45,004 bases of DNA from Marine Group II euryarchaeote MED-G33 (lineage in GTDB: Archaea > Thermoplasmatota > Poseidoniia > Poseidoniales > Thalassarchaeaceae): NCBI GenBank assembly GCA_949538655.1, contig CATISE010000082.1, positions 1 through 45,004 on the forward strand, given 5' to 3'. Every line of letters begins with the position of its first letter. The stretch's first letter is position 1. Below the pieces are notes generated by a model. That model was not told the DNA's origin. It saw only the letters and a program-made list of their open reading frames with translations, and did not search any database. The translations under genes were made by a program, and so were the position numbers. Of this stretch, positions 8,912 through 15,878 are shown in pieces.

Positions 8912-9877
8912 TTAATCCATGCCGAATTCTTCAACGAGCAATCGTCGCATTAGTCGACGTGCCCCGTGAAGGACCATGGCTGCAAAGCACAAGGAAGCAC
9001 CGAGCATACCAATCCATGCAGCGGTAAGCCCTGGGCCTACGGAAAGAGAGACTGAACCATCGGTCAAACCCTCGACTTCATTGAGGGCTCGCATTCCGAT
9101 TGCTGCACCTGTTGCCAGCAGAGAAATACCTGGCAATCCGAAGAAGATCAATGGTTTCTTTTGAGATAGGGAAATCAGAGCGAAACTAAGTACTGTAAAT
9201 CCATGTGAAAGTGCTGTATAGCGGCTACCTTTGGGTACATCGTAGCGGATTTTGGTTGGTACTTCTGAAACTTTCAATTGTAGGTCATCACAAGCGTTGA
9301 GAATTTCGAGGCAGGATTCCATCCCTTCATGGTCGAAATTCAACCTCGCAAGTGCCTTGGGTCCGAATGCTCGGAAACCGCTTTGTGTATCCTTGATATT
9401 CAAATCACTGGAAAGGTTCGAAGCTGCCGTAATGACCTTGATCCCAAGCGCCCGATAAGTGGGCATACTTTCAGCGCCACCACCATCGACAAATCGAGAG
9501 CCGATGACAACATCTGTTTCACCAGCCAAAATAGGTGCGAGTAAGATGGGTATGTCACTTGCATCGTGCTGTCCATCACTGTCTAAGATGACAAGTGCCT
9601 TTGCACGACGTTCGACCGCCGTTTGAAAAATCGTCTTGAGAGCGCCACCATAGCCTCTATTGGCGCGATGATGGTGAACAGTTGCCCCCAACTTCCGTGC
9701 AATACGGGATGATGCATCGGATGAACCATCATCGACACAGAGTACTTCGTCGACCTGTGGTTTACATGAAAGAACGACGCTGCCAATGGTTTCTTCTTCA
9801 TTGAAAACGGGCATAGCCGCGATGATGGGTCCGTCCCAAACAATTGGTGTGGACCTCTCTTCGGACTTTCCATCCAT
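8912..9877 (-). CDS. Family 2 glycosyltransferase, polyprenyl-phosphate type
   Basis: This is a GT-A fold transferase of 321 aa from the ATG at 9877. The frame also stays open to a GTG at 9952. I prefer 9877 because the catalytic domain (AAMPVFNEEETIGS) begins only about 15 residues later and the upstream stretch contains two hairpins. Motifs are VDDGSSDAS, the metal-binding DSDGQHD, and GSRFVDGG. Two membrane helices lie near the C-terminus (about residues 238-260 and 285-308). This resembles dolichol-phosphate mannosyl- or glucosyltransferases, which load a sugar from a nucleotide donor onto a polyprenyl phosphate for glycoprotein or surface glycan assembly. Sugar specificity cannot be read from the sequence. 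It sits close to the sugar-nucleotide epimerase gene at 10437. Confidence 0.85.
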   Translation of the reverse strand: MDGKSEERSTPIVWDGPIIAAMPVFNEEETIGSVVLSCKPQVDEVLCVDDGSSDASSRIARKLGATVHHHRANRGYGGALKTIFQTAVERRAKALVILDSDGQHDASDIPILLAPILAGETDVVIGSRFVDGGGAESMPTYRALGIKVITAASNLSSDLNIKDTQSGFRAFGPKALARLNFDHEGMESCLEILNACDDLQLKVSEVPTKIRYDVPKGSRYTALSHGFTVLSFALISLSQKKPLIFFGLPGISLLATGAAIGMRALNEVEGLTDGSVSLSVGPGLTAAWIGMLGASLCFAAMVLHGARRLMRRLLVEEFGMD

Positions 9878-9951
9878 GGCTTTTGGGTGAGATAAATTGC
9901 ATTTCAACACTTCCCTCACAATCTCGCCCACGGGCGAATATGAGGGGGTCA

Positions 9952-9969
9952 CCGGGGCAGGCGCCCCGG
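9952..9969. other. Perfect GC-rich hairpin, 7 bp stem, loop AGGC
   Basis: CCGGGGC, loop AGGC, GCCCCGG. It begins 13 nt after the stop of the small gene at 9982 in the minus direction. A second, weaker hairpin (CGCC, loop CACG, GGCG) is at 9925-9936. The alternative GTG start of the glycosyltransferase lies in the base of this stem, which argues against that start. Confidence 0.55.
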
Positions 9970-9981
9970 CGACATTTTTGT

Positions 9982-10254
9982 TTAATCAAAGATCAATTGG
10001 CTCACTGTTGTGACTGCACGATCTCCATCGATGACTTTACGCATTGCTGCGAGACTGATTACCAATGGTGCATAGGTTTGCCCATCTGCAGTGGTATATG
10101 TCTCACAATCTCCAAATGCATTGGTGTTAATCGAGACTTTGATCGCTCCTCCCGCATTACTCCTTCGTACATATCCGACCAGGAGGTTTGGGGTTACACC
10201 GTTTTCATCTGATTCATTCGTTTGCTTGCTATTTTCTATTTTTCTGGTTGCCAT
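9982..10254 (-). CDS. Small protein of unknown function (90 aa)
   Basis: The reading frame extends to 10410, but the ATG at 10254 gives a sensible 90-aa protein preceded by GGAG about 9 nt upstream, and the extra N-terminal part looks like leader. Residues 1-20 are polar and probably disordered. From about residue 23 a compact domain begins (LLVGYVRRSNAGGAIKVS) that looks beta-rich with a C-terminal helix (LAAMRKVIDGDRA). There is no signal peptide, membrane segment or cysteine cluster. I do not recognise the family. The gene is divergent from the epimerase gene. Confidence 0.65.
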   Translation of the reverse strand: MATRKIENSKQTNESDENGVTPNLLVGYVRRSNAGGAIKVSINTNAFGDCETYTTADGQTYAPLVISLAAMRKVIDGDRAVTTVSQLIFD

Positions 10255-10351
10255 TATTTTCAACTCCAACCCACGTTTCCGGGGTAGAAAGGTGACTCGG
10301 AAGCGAAAGGCCACATCAATTTCGCTGAGGGGTGATAAATTTTGAAACTGA

Positions 10352-10384
10352 TTCACTCCGCTTTGCGGAGAGAAAGTGAGTGAA
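10352..10384. promoter_or_regulatory. Nested inverted repeats upstream of the epimerase gene
   Basis: An inner perfect hairpin CTCCGC, loop TTT, GCGGAG (10356-10370) lies inside an outer inverted repeat TTCACTC (10352-10358) / GAGTGAA (10378-10384). The two share bases, so they are mutually exclusive as RNA structures. An AT-rich TATA-like stretch (AAATTTTG, about 10338-10345) lies just upstream. This is a candidate leader or operator for the epimerase operon; function is inferred. Confidence 0.4.
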
Positions 10385-10436
10385 ATTGAAGATTCTTGTA
10401 AACGTGGCATTGAAGAACAACCCCTCTGTCGCGAAC

Positions 10437-11378
10437 ATGATGAATGTCCTCGTGACCGGTGGTGCCGGTTTCATAGGTTCACACCTGGTCGACCGCTTAG
10501 TTGCCCGGGGAGACAGCGTAACAGTATACGATAACATGAGCAGTGGGCGGCAAGAATTCGTCGCACATCATGGCGATTCAATCCGATTCATTGAGGAAGA
10601 CCTACTCGACCTTGATGCAGTGAAGGCTGCAATGGAGGGGATTGATCTTGTATTCCATCTCGCAGCAAATCCCGATATCCGCCTCGGTACACAAATTACC
10701 GACACAGATCTCAAACAGGGAACTGTAGCGACTTACAATGTCCTAGAAGCCATGCGCTGTGCAGGTGTCAAAGATATCGCATTCTCAAGCAGCAGCGTGG
10801 TCTATGGGGAGGCATCACAGATGCCGACACCTGAATCATATGGGCCATTGTTCCCCATCAGTTTGTATGGTGCTAGCAAATTGGGTTCAGAAGCCCTCAT
10901 CACCAGTTGGGTGGGGACATTTGGTCTGAAAGCATGGCTATTCCGCTTCGCAAATATCGTTGGTGCACGTGGTACACACGGCGTCATTTTTGACTTTATT
11001 CACAAATTAAAGTCTGATCCGAATCGACTTGAGGTGCTCGGAAATGGTCGCCAAGAAAAATCATACATGGAAGTCATAGATTGTGCCCATGCAATGGTTC
11101 ACCTGACTGAAACAACCAATGAGCAGGTCAACTGCTTCAATCTAGGGACTCACGATACTTGCAGCGTCCGTCGGATTGCTGAAATCGTTATTGAGGAAAC
11201 TGGATTTCAAAATGTCAGTATCGAATACACCGGTGGTGATCGTGGTTGGGCAGGCGATGTCCCGAAAACCATGCTTGATCCCGGCGCATTGTTTGAGACA
11301 GGTTTCAAACCGAATTTTAATTCGGAAGAAGCCATCCGCCATACAGCATCTACATTGATACAGGAGATTGGATTGTAA
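10437..11378 (+). CDS. NAD-dependent sugar-nucleotide epimerase/dehydratase
   Basis: This is an extended short-chain dehydrogenase of 313 aa. The ATG at 10437 (or 10440) puts the Rossmann motif TGGAGFIGS within the first dozen residues, as is normal for the family. The GTG at 10380 would add an implausible tail. The catalytic YxxxK is present as YGASK, with a typical SSSSVVYG strand before it. Members act on UDP- or GDP-sugars, most often as UDP-glucose/galactose 4-epimerases. Substrate is not certain. The stop codon overlaps the next ATG by one base (TAATG), so it is translated in line with the thioredoxin-like gene. Glycosylation of exported proteins would fit the GT2 gene nearby. Confidence 0.85.
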   Translation: MMNVLVTGGAGFIGSHLVDRLVARGDSVTVYDNMSSGRQEFVAHHGDSIRFIEEDLLDLDAVKAAMEGIDLVFHLAANPDIRLGTQITDTDLKQGTVATYNVLEAMRCAGVKDIAFSSSSVVYGEASQMPTPESYGPLFPISLYGASKLGSEALITSWVGTFGLKAWLFRFANIVGARGTHGVIFDFIHKLKSDPNRLEVLGNGRQEKSYMEVIDCAHAMVHLTETTNEQVNCFNLGTHDTCSVRRIAEIVIEETGFQNVSIEYTGGDRGWAGDVPKTMLDPGALFETGFKPNFNSEEAIRHTASTLIQEIGL

Positions 11379-12082
11379 TGCAAACAACAGGAATTAACAC
11401 GAAATCATTGGCAGATGACGAAAACGCAGATGCTCGCATCAACTCATTTTTCACCATATCCGCCATTTTGACAGCAGTTCTAATCATCGTATGGACATTG
11501 GCACCACCAGCTGATATTGGTGTTGATGAGGGCCAACTCGCACCCAACATTGTTAGCGAAGCTCACGTCAATGGAAATTGGGAGGATTTCCGCTTGTATG
11601 ATTACATCAATCACACCTGGACACAGGGTGAACAAGGGACATTCATTTTCTTGCAATTCGCTGATACGGATTGTGGGCACTGCTGGTCAGATGCTGCACA
11701 GATGACTGCCCTCCATTCACAATTTGGAATAGGAGGTTCATCTTCACTTGACGATGTTGAATTCATCACCATCTCAGTTGGCATGCTCGATACAGACCAC
11801 AGTCGTGCGGAAACCGTTGCATTCCAAGAGAAAGGGGATTGGGATGGTTGCAATCGAAATAGCAACTGTGCATCACGTGGTGGAGAAGTACACAATTGGC
11901 CATATGTGGACGATTTGAATCTGCGGGCCTTCAACGATTACAATCCTCCAGGGGTCCCCTTCCATCTCATGCTATCTCCTGATGGAATTGTCGTCTGGAA
12001 TAGTGCTCTACACAAGGATGTCTCGGACCCTCTGTATGACCCTGGTGTTGCCATAGAGTACCATTTGACGGAGAGTGCTTGA
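11378..12082 (+). CDS. Membrane-anchored thioredoxin/TlpA-like protein
   Basis: The protein is 234 aa. A single N-terminal membrane helix (about residues 26-44) is followed by an extracytoplasmic redoxin-type domain. The active site is DTDCGHCWSD, with a CGHC pair as in protein disulfide isomerases. Other features are a strand FITISVGM and a cis-Pro-like PPGVPFHLML near the C-terminus. Two more cysteines (CNRNSNC) may form a structural disulfide. It starts on the last base of the epimerase stop codon and is followed after 1 bp by a VKOR-family gene. The pair is analogous to DsbA-DsbB: this protein would oxidise or rearrange disulfides and the VKOR partner would recycle it. Partnership is inferred from gene order. 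Confidence 0.82.
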   Translation: MQTTGINTKSLADDENADARINSFFTISAILTAVLIIVWTLAPPADIGVDEGQLAPNIVSEAHVNGNWEDFRLYDYINHTWTQGEQGTFIFLQFADTDCGHCWSDAAQMTALHSQFGIGGSSSLDDVEFITISVGMLDTDHSRAETVAFQEKGDWDGCNRNSNCASRGGEVHNWPYVDDLNLRAFNDYNPPGVPFHLMLSPDGIVVWNSALHKDVSDPLYDPGVAIEYHLTESA

Positions 12083-12083
12083 A

Positions 12084-12719
12084 ATGAGTGATCCAATGAT
12101 GGAATATGGACCTCTGACCGTTTTCATGACCATCATGGCAATCGGAGGTTTGATCGCCAGTAATGTGAATATTTCACAACTCGAAGGGATGGGGCAAATG
12201 CGCCGTCGATTGTTGGGTCTATTCATTATACAGATGGGTGGATTGGCAGCCAGTGCATGGACTTGGATGATTCACAATGAAATGATTACAGGTGGTTCAC
12301 AATTCTGTGCGGCCGAGGGTGTAGTTCAATGTGGGTCTGTAATTGGGGATCCTGTTTACTCAGAATTCTTCGGAGTCCCATGGGGTGTCGTCGGAATCAT
12401 GGCATTCGGCGTACTGGGTTGGTTCACCTTTTCCGTCTACATGGACATGAAGGCTGATTGGGCCAAGTCATACGTCGATTACGCCTGGTGGTTGAGTCTG
12501 CCTAGTATCCCTGGTGTCGCTTGGTTGGTCATCGTTGAACTCACTCTTGTTGAAGGGGCACCTCACATCTGTCCATACTGCACCAGTGTTCACATCGCAC
12601 TTATTGCGTGTCTATACCTACTCTACACGATTCGATCGGAACGGGATGCAGGCAACTGGGATGATACTCCTCAAAAACTGTCCAAGTCCGAACTCCTTGC
12701 CAAAGCACGCAACAAGTAA
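12084..12719 (+). CDS. Vitamin K epoxide reductase (VKOR) family membrane oxidoreductase
   Basis: The protein is 211 aa from the ATG at 12084; a GTG at 12075 would overlap the upstream stop. It has a polytopic membrane protein plan. Four VKOR cysteines are present: a loop pair Cys75 and Cys83 (in CGSVIGDPVYSEFFGVPWG) and the CPYC active pair Cys163/Cys166. In prokaryotes VKOR passes electrons from thioredoxin-like proteins to quinone and so drives disulfide formation outside the membrane. The thioredoxin-like gene directly upstream is the probable partner. The stop codon abuts the stop of the convergent gene at 12720 with no gap. Confidence 0.9.
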   Translation: MSDPMMEYGPLTVFMTIMAIGGLIASNVNISQLEGMGQMRRRLLGLFIIQMGGLAASAWTWMIHNEMITGGSQFCAAEGVVQCGSVIGDPVYSEFFGVPWGVVGIMAFGVLGWFTFSVYMDMKADWAKSYVDYAWWLSLPSIPGVAWLVIVELTLVEGAPHICPYCTSVHIALIACLYLLYTIRSERDAGNWDDTPQKLSKSELLAKARNK

Positions 12720-13010
12720 TCACGGTTGGAAAGTGCCACCGATTTCAAAGAGTGCAACATCTGTTCGCATGTCTACCGGTTCCATTCGAACCACTGTCAC
12801 ATCTAATCGAGTCTCGGAAGCATACAGTGCACGCAGTGTATCATACAGTCTACTTTGGACATCTGACATTTGTGCTCCACGTAGAATCGTCACCATGCGG
12901 ATCGGATTTTCTTCGGGAAGCTCGACGATGTATTCGACGAGCCATTCACGATCGACTTGTGCGCCCCCTAGGCGCTCTTGTTCTTTCTCTTCAGGGATGT
13001 ACGCCATCAT
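12720..13010 (-). CDS. Small acidic protein of unknown function (96 aa)
   Basis: It starts MMAYIPEEKEQ at 13010 (or 13007). There is no signal peptide, membrane helix or cysteine. The pattern is mixed alpha/beta: a strand WLVEYIVELP, helix MSDVQSRLYDTLRALYAS, and strands LDVTVVRMEPV and VALFEIGGTF. This would fit a small ferredoxin-like or ACT-like fold, but I do not recognise a family. It is tail to tail with the VKOR gene with zero spacing. A 91-bp AT-rich gap (13011-13101) separates it from the next minus-strand gene and probably holds its promoter. Confidence 0.65.
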   Translation of the reverse strand: MMAYIPEEKEQERLGGAQVDREWLVEYIVELPEENPIRMVTILRGAQMSDVQSRLYDTLRALYASETRLDVTVVRMEPVDMRTDVALFEIGGTFQP

Positions 13011-13101
13011 TGTATTATTGGCACTGACAGACTATCAATGCTTCGCAGTTTGCCGTTTACACAGATTTACGAGAGTATAATATATGTCCACTTTGATGGA
13101 A

Positions 13102-13989
13102 CTATTCTCGGCGCATGACCACCGTTGAACACACTAGTGCCAAAACCAGCAAAAACAAGGCTAAATTACCGTATTTTTCCGCTTTCAGGAGATTATCGCC
13201 ATTTGAAACCCCGATTACGCCACGGACCTCCTCATTAAGTTCGATAACCGTCACAAAACCATCTACTTCACCATAAGTTTCCAAAGTATACACCGAGATT
13301 CCTCCTTCACTGTACAAATTACCCATTGAGATGTCCCACCCATGCACTCCATCAAAAGAATCTAACACAGACCCATTTGGAGAAAATGAAATCATCTGAG
13401 TGGCAACGTCATGATGTACATCGATTCCGTTGTTGGCGATTTCACTGGTCATTTCTAGTGTTTCTAGCCTAAAGACAGTAATGATTGCATCAGACGGTAA
13501 ATCCTCATCGATATTGAGGTGGAACTGATGTGTGTCCTCGTGTGGCGAGTTTTCCCATGAATCCCACCACACATGCATTCCAATCCAATCAACGCGATCA
13601 CCTTCAGCAGAACGCAGTCCATTTTCAAGTAGAGATGGACTCACCATCCCTTCGAGTAAACCCTGCCCATCAAACCAAAATGCAGGCAATGAAACAGATT
13701 CGTTGGCTTGTTTTTGTGTTATCCGTTTTGTCGTAAGTGCACTACCGAATGGGTCGTGATCATCTGGATGTAAAGCAACCCTAACCATGCGACTAGAGTG
13801 ACTCTCGGTGAATTCTGTAACCCACGGGTCAACAGTTGCGCATGTATCACACCAAGTTGCAGTGTATTGTTCTAGAAGGACTGCATGCCCACCCGAAGCA
13901 GTTCGGGATTCATCAGCGATTCTCTGATCAGCAGTAATCATGGGTAGCAGAAATAGTATGGTGAGGGTGACGGCCATTCCCTTCTGCAT
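13102..13989 (-). CDS. Exported thioredoxin-fold protein with C-terminal membrane anchor
   Basis: The protein is 295 aa. A signal peptide (about residues 5-20) is followed by a thioredoxin-like domain with the active-site motif TATWCDTCATV (Cys47, Cys50) and a SLPAFWFDG cis-Pro region. A beta-rich domain covers about residues 120-270. One C-terminal transmembrane helix (about 274-291) ends in MRRE. The protein would sit on the outer face of the membrane and handle disulfides. Together with the CGHC protein and VKOR about 1 kb away, it suggests local clustering of oxidative folding functions. The C-terminal helix plus basic end resembles a sortase-type tail, but I see no recognised sorting motif. 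Confidence 0.82.
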   Translation of the reverse strand: MQKGMAVTLTILFLLPMITADQRIADESRTASGGHAVLLEQYTATWCDTCATVDPWVTEFTESHSSRMVRVALHPDDHDPFGSALTTKRITQKQANESVSLPAFWFDGQGLLEGMVSPSLLENGLRSAEGDRVDWIGMHVWWDSWENSPHEDTHQFHLNIDEDLPSDAIITVFRLETLEMTSEIANNGIDVHHDVATQMISFSPNGSVLDSFDGVHGWDISMGNLYSEGGISVYTLETYGEVDGFVTVIELNEEVRGVIGVSNGDNLLKAEKYGNLALFLLVLALVCSTVVMRRE

Positions 13990-14015
13990 GGCCCAAGCGT
14001 TTCAAACGGGTCTCA

Positions 14016-14040
14016 TTTACATATCCCGGGCTCGGCCCGG
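14016..14040 (+). promoter_or_regulatory. Candidate promoter and hairpin before rlmE
   Basis: TTTACATATC (14016-14025) is a TATA-like element 32 bp or more before the rlmE ATG at 14057. It is followed at once by a perfect hairpin CCGGGC, loop TCG, GCCCGG (14026-14040) that ends 16 nt before the ATG. Roles are inferred. Confidence 0.4.
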
Positions 14041-14056
14041 ACAATGAGGGTGTGTC

Positions 14057-14854
14057 ATGAGTAAGCGCTGGTTTCAGGCTCATCAGCGCGATACGTGGCG
14101 TCGGCAGGCCCGTTCGAAGGGTTACCGGGCACGCTCAGCATTCAAACTCAAGCAAATTCAAGAAAAGTTCACTTTAATTCGTGAAGGTGATTTGGTTCTG
14201 GATGTAGGGTCCCATCCAGGGGGGTGGACACAAGTTTCAGTCGAAGAAACGGGGCCGAATGGTTTTGTCCTCGGTATCGACCTATTGGCCAGTGCTCCAG
14301 TTGAAGGTGCACAGATGATTATTGGTGATGTGACTGAAGAATCATCTCAAGATGAAATATTGGAACTATTACAGAATGGAATAAAGGTCAACGGGAAGCC
14401 TTTACCACCTGTGAATGAAGGGGAAACTCGTTTGTTCAATACCATCGTTTCAGATATTTCACCACGCTTGACTGGGCAGTATGATCGTGACCAAGCCATC
14501 TCACTCGAACTCGTCGCAATGGTTTTTGATTTCACCTTGCCATTGCTTCGGCCAGGGGGGGCTTTCGTGACCAAAATATTCCAAGGCACTGGGATTGAAG
14601 GAATTGTCAATGCAGCAAAGCAGCGTTTCTCAAGGGTGCAGAGATTTTCACCCGAGGCTTCACGTAATTCTTCTTCTGAGGTATTTTTAGTATGCAAAAA
14701 CAAACTCCCTCAGTCAAAGAAAGGTTCGAGAGGTACATCGGTAATGCAAGAATTAGACGTCCATCTTGAAAATGAAGGTATTATTCAACCGAAGGGCAAT
14801 GAGCCTGAAGAGGAGATCAAAAGCGGGTTCCGTCGTATTCCCAAGAAAGAGTGA
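14057..14854 (+). CDS. rlmE: RlmE/FtsJ-family rRNA 2'-O-methyltransferase
   Basis: The protein is 265 aa with a class I SAM methyltransferase fold. The SAM site is LDVGSHPGGWTQV (residues 48-60). The K-D-K-E tetrad of 2'-O-ribose methyltransferases is complete: Lys30, Asp133 (VSDISP), Lys173 (FVTKIFQG) and Glu208 (SSEVFLV). Bacterial RlmE methylates U2552 of 23S rRNA, and the archaeal homologue is expected to act on the equivalent A-loop position. An extra tail of about 45 polar residues follows the domain. It is divergent from the exported thioredoxin-like gene. Confidence 0.93.
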   Translation: MSKRWFQAHQRDTWRRQARSKGYRARSAFKLKQIQEKFTLIREGDLVLDVGSHPGGWTQVSVEETGPNGFVLGIDLLASAPVEGAQMIIGDVTEESSQDEILELLQNGIKVNGKPLPPVNEGETRLFNTIVSDISPRLTGQYDRDQAISLELVAMVFDFTLPLLRPGGAFVTKIFQGTGIEGIVNAAKQRFSRVQRFSPEASRNSSSEVFLVCKNKLPQSKKGSRGTSVMQELDVHLENEGIIQPKGNEPEEEIKSGFRRIPKKE

Positions 14855-14935
14855 CACATTCACTTTCACTTACCTCCTATCAAAATGATGGTAGACTAAA
14901 GGCGCTCAGCTCCGTTGCTCTAAGGAGTTGAAAAA

Positions 14936-15352
14936 ATGTCTGTCAGTATGATTGAAACCCAAAGCAAGCCAGTAATTCGAAACCGCAATTTGTCCCATAA
15001 CAGTATCCTGAGACATGTAGGGATGCATCAAGCACGAAATCGTCCAGAGACGCCCCCACGTACCCGCATTGAAGATTTGATTGCCAATCGTCCAATCGGG
15101 AGAATTGAATTGCTCGTATTACGACGCTACCCACGTAGAACAGTGATGTCAAAGGGCTGGACTGGATCTATTGCCGCTGCTTGTGGCCGAGATGAAACTG
15201 GCCTCATCGGCCTCATATTATGGGGTGATCAAGTCGATCGGGTTAGAACTGGGGATATCATCCAAATTCGTGGTGGTTGGTGCCGTTACAGCCATGGTCA
15301 GAAGGTTATTTCCACTGGGAGGACGGGGAGTTTAACCATATTGGAAGCATGA
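14936..15352 (+). CDS. OB-fold single-stranded nucleic acid-binding protein (SOSS-B/archaeal SSB-like)
   Basis: The protein is 138 aa. A disordered basic N-terminus (about 50 residues) precedes one OB fold with the features of archaeal SSB and human SOSS-B: the signature DETGLIGLILWGDQ, then VRTGDIIQIRGG, and a closing strand. It would coat single-stranded DNA or RNA. The ATG is preceded by GGAG at good distance (TAAGGAGTTGAAAAA). The N-terminal disordered part is unusual; most archaeal SSBs carry a disordered C-terminal tail instead. Confidence 0.8.
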   Translation: MSVSMIETQSKPVIRNRNLSHNSILRHVGMHQARNRPETPPRTRIEDLIANRPIGRIELLVLRRYPRRTVMSKGWTGSIAAACGRDETGLIGLILWGDQVDRVRTGDIIQIRGGWCRYSHGQKVISTGRTGSLTILEA

Positions 15353-15363
15353 TAGTGTGTTTG

Positions 15364-15376
15364 ATGACCTTCGGTC
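15364..15376. other. Perfect hairpin after the OB-fold gene, loop TTC
   Basis: TGACC, loop TTC, GGTCA. It starts 12 nt after the OB-gene stop codon, the same placement as the hairpins at 8882, 9952 and 22260. Confidence 0.45.
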
Positions 15377-15379
15377 AAC

Positions 15380-15388
15380 CATATTAAG
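15380..15388 (+). promoter_or_regulatory. Candidate TATA box for the zinc ribbon-EF-1beta pair
   Basis: ATATTAAGG lies about 39 bp before the ATG at 15423. An archaeal start site about 26 bp downstream would give a leader of roughly 12 nt. Confidence 0.35.
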
Positions 15389-15422
15389 GAGAAGTCGGTC
15401 GCCGGCTCGCTGAGGAACTATT

Positions 15423-15590
15423 ATGCAGAAGCGCGCATCAACTTGCTCCGCCTCCGGTGTACCGTTGACGGACGCTAAGAGTACCTCATTCCCTTGTCCT
15501 AGTTGTGGCGAACCAATCGGCCGCTCCGAGCGATGCCGAAATCAGGCTGTAAACTACATTTGTCCAGAATGTGGATTTCAAGGGCCTTGA
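15423..15590 (+). CDS. Small zinc-ribbon protein (COG2888, HVO_2753-like)
   Basis: The protein is 55 aa. It ends in the family hallmark YICPECGFQGP and carries an internal CPSCGEPIG. The family is described as a predicted RNA-binding zinc ribbon linked to translation and is almost always next to the EF-1beta gene, as here (EF-1beta ATG 14 nt downstream). Six cysteines are visible (8, 25, 28, 38, 47, 50). Family members usually have eight, in four CxxC pairs. Here the first pair reads CSAS and the third SERC, so two ligands appear to be serines. Confidence 0.85.
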   Translation: MQKRASTCSASGVPLTDAKSTSFPCPSCGEPIGRSERCRNQAVNYICPECGFQGP

Positions 15591-15604
15591 ATGGAGGATT
15601 TCCC

Positions 15605-15877
15605 ATGGGTGAAGTTGCTGTCAAATACAAGATCATGTGCGACCCTAATGTCGACAATGCGAATGCGGATGACATTGCAAATGCCATGAACAGTATGGCA
15701 AGTGAAGTTGGCGTTGTACAAATGGTTGAGACCAAACCACTCGCCTTTGGACTGAAATTCGTAGAAGCCCACTGTGTAATTCAGGAAGGCGATGGTACCG
15801 TTGATGAATTTGAGGACGCGATCCGTGAAATCAATGGTGTCGGCGAAGTTGAAGTTCTAGAAATCGGTCGCCTTTGA
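15605..15877 (+). CDS. ef1b: Archaeal elongation factor 1-beta (EF-1A guanine nucleotide exchange factor)
   Basis: The protein is 90 aa from the ATG at 15605, preceded by GGAGG with 7 nt spacing. The frame is open upstream to 15503, but that part overlaps the zinc-ribbon gene. The sequence has the ferredoxin-like EF1_GNE pattern: VKYKIMCDPNVDN, helices around residues 18-30 and 70-80, FGLKFVEAHCVI, and GVGEVEVLEIGR at the end. It recharges EF-1A with GTP during translation. Its zinc-ribbon neighbour upstream is the standard archaeal arrangement. truD converges on it with a 1-bp gap. Confidence 0.93.
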   Translation: MGEVAVKYKIMCDPNVDNANADDIANAMNSMASEVGVVQMVETKPLAFGLKFVEAHCVIQEGDGTVDEFEDAIREINGVGEVEVLEIGRL

Positions 15878-15878
15878 T

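Noticed and set aside
9878..9952. Extended glycosyltransferase N-terminus from a GTG at 9952
   Set aside because: The GTG lies in a hairpin base and the added residues resemble no family N-terminus; the ATG at 9877 is preferred.
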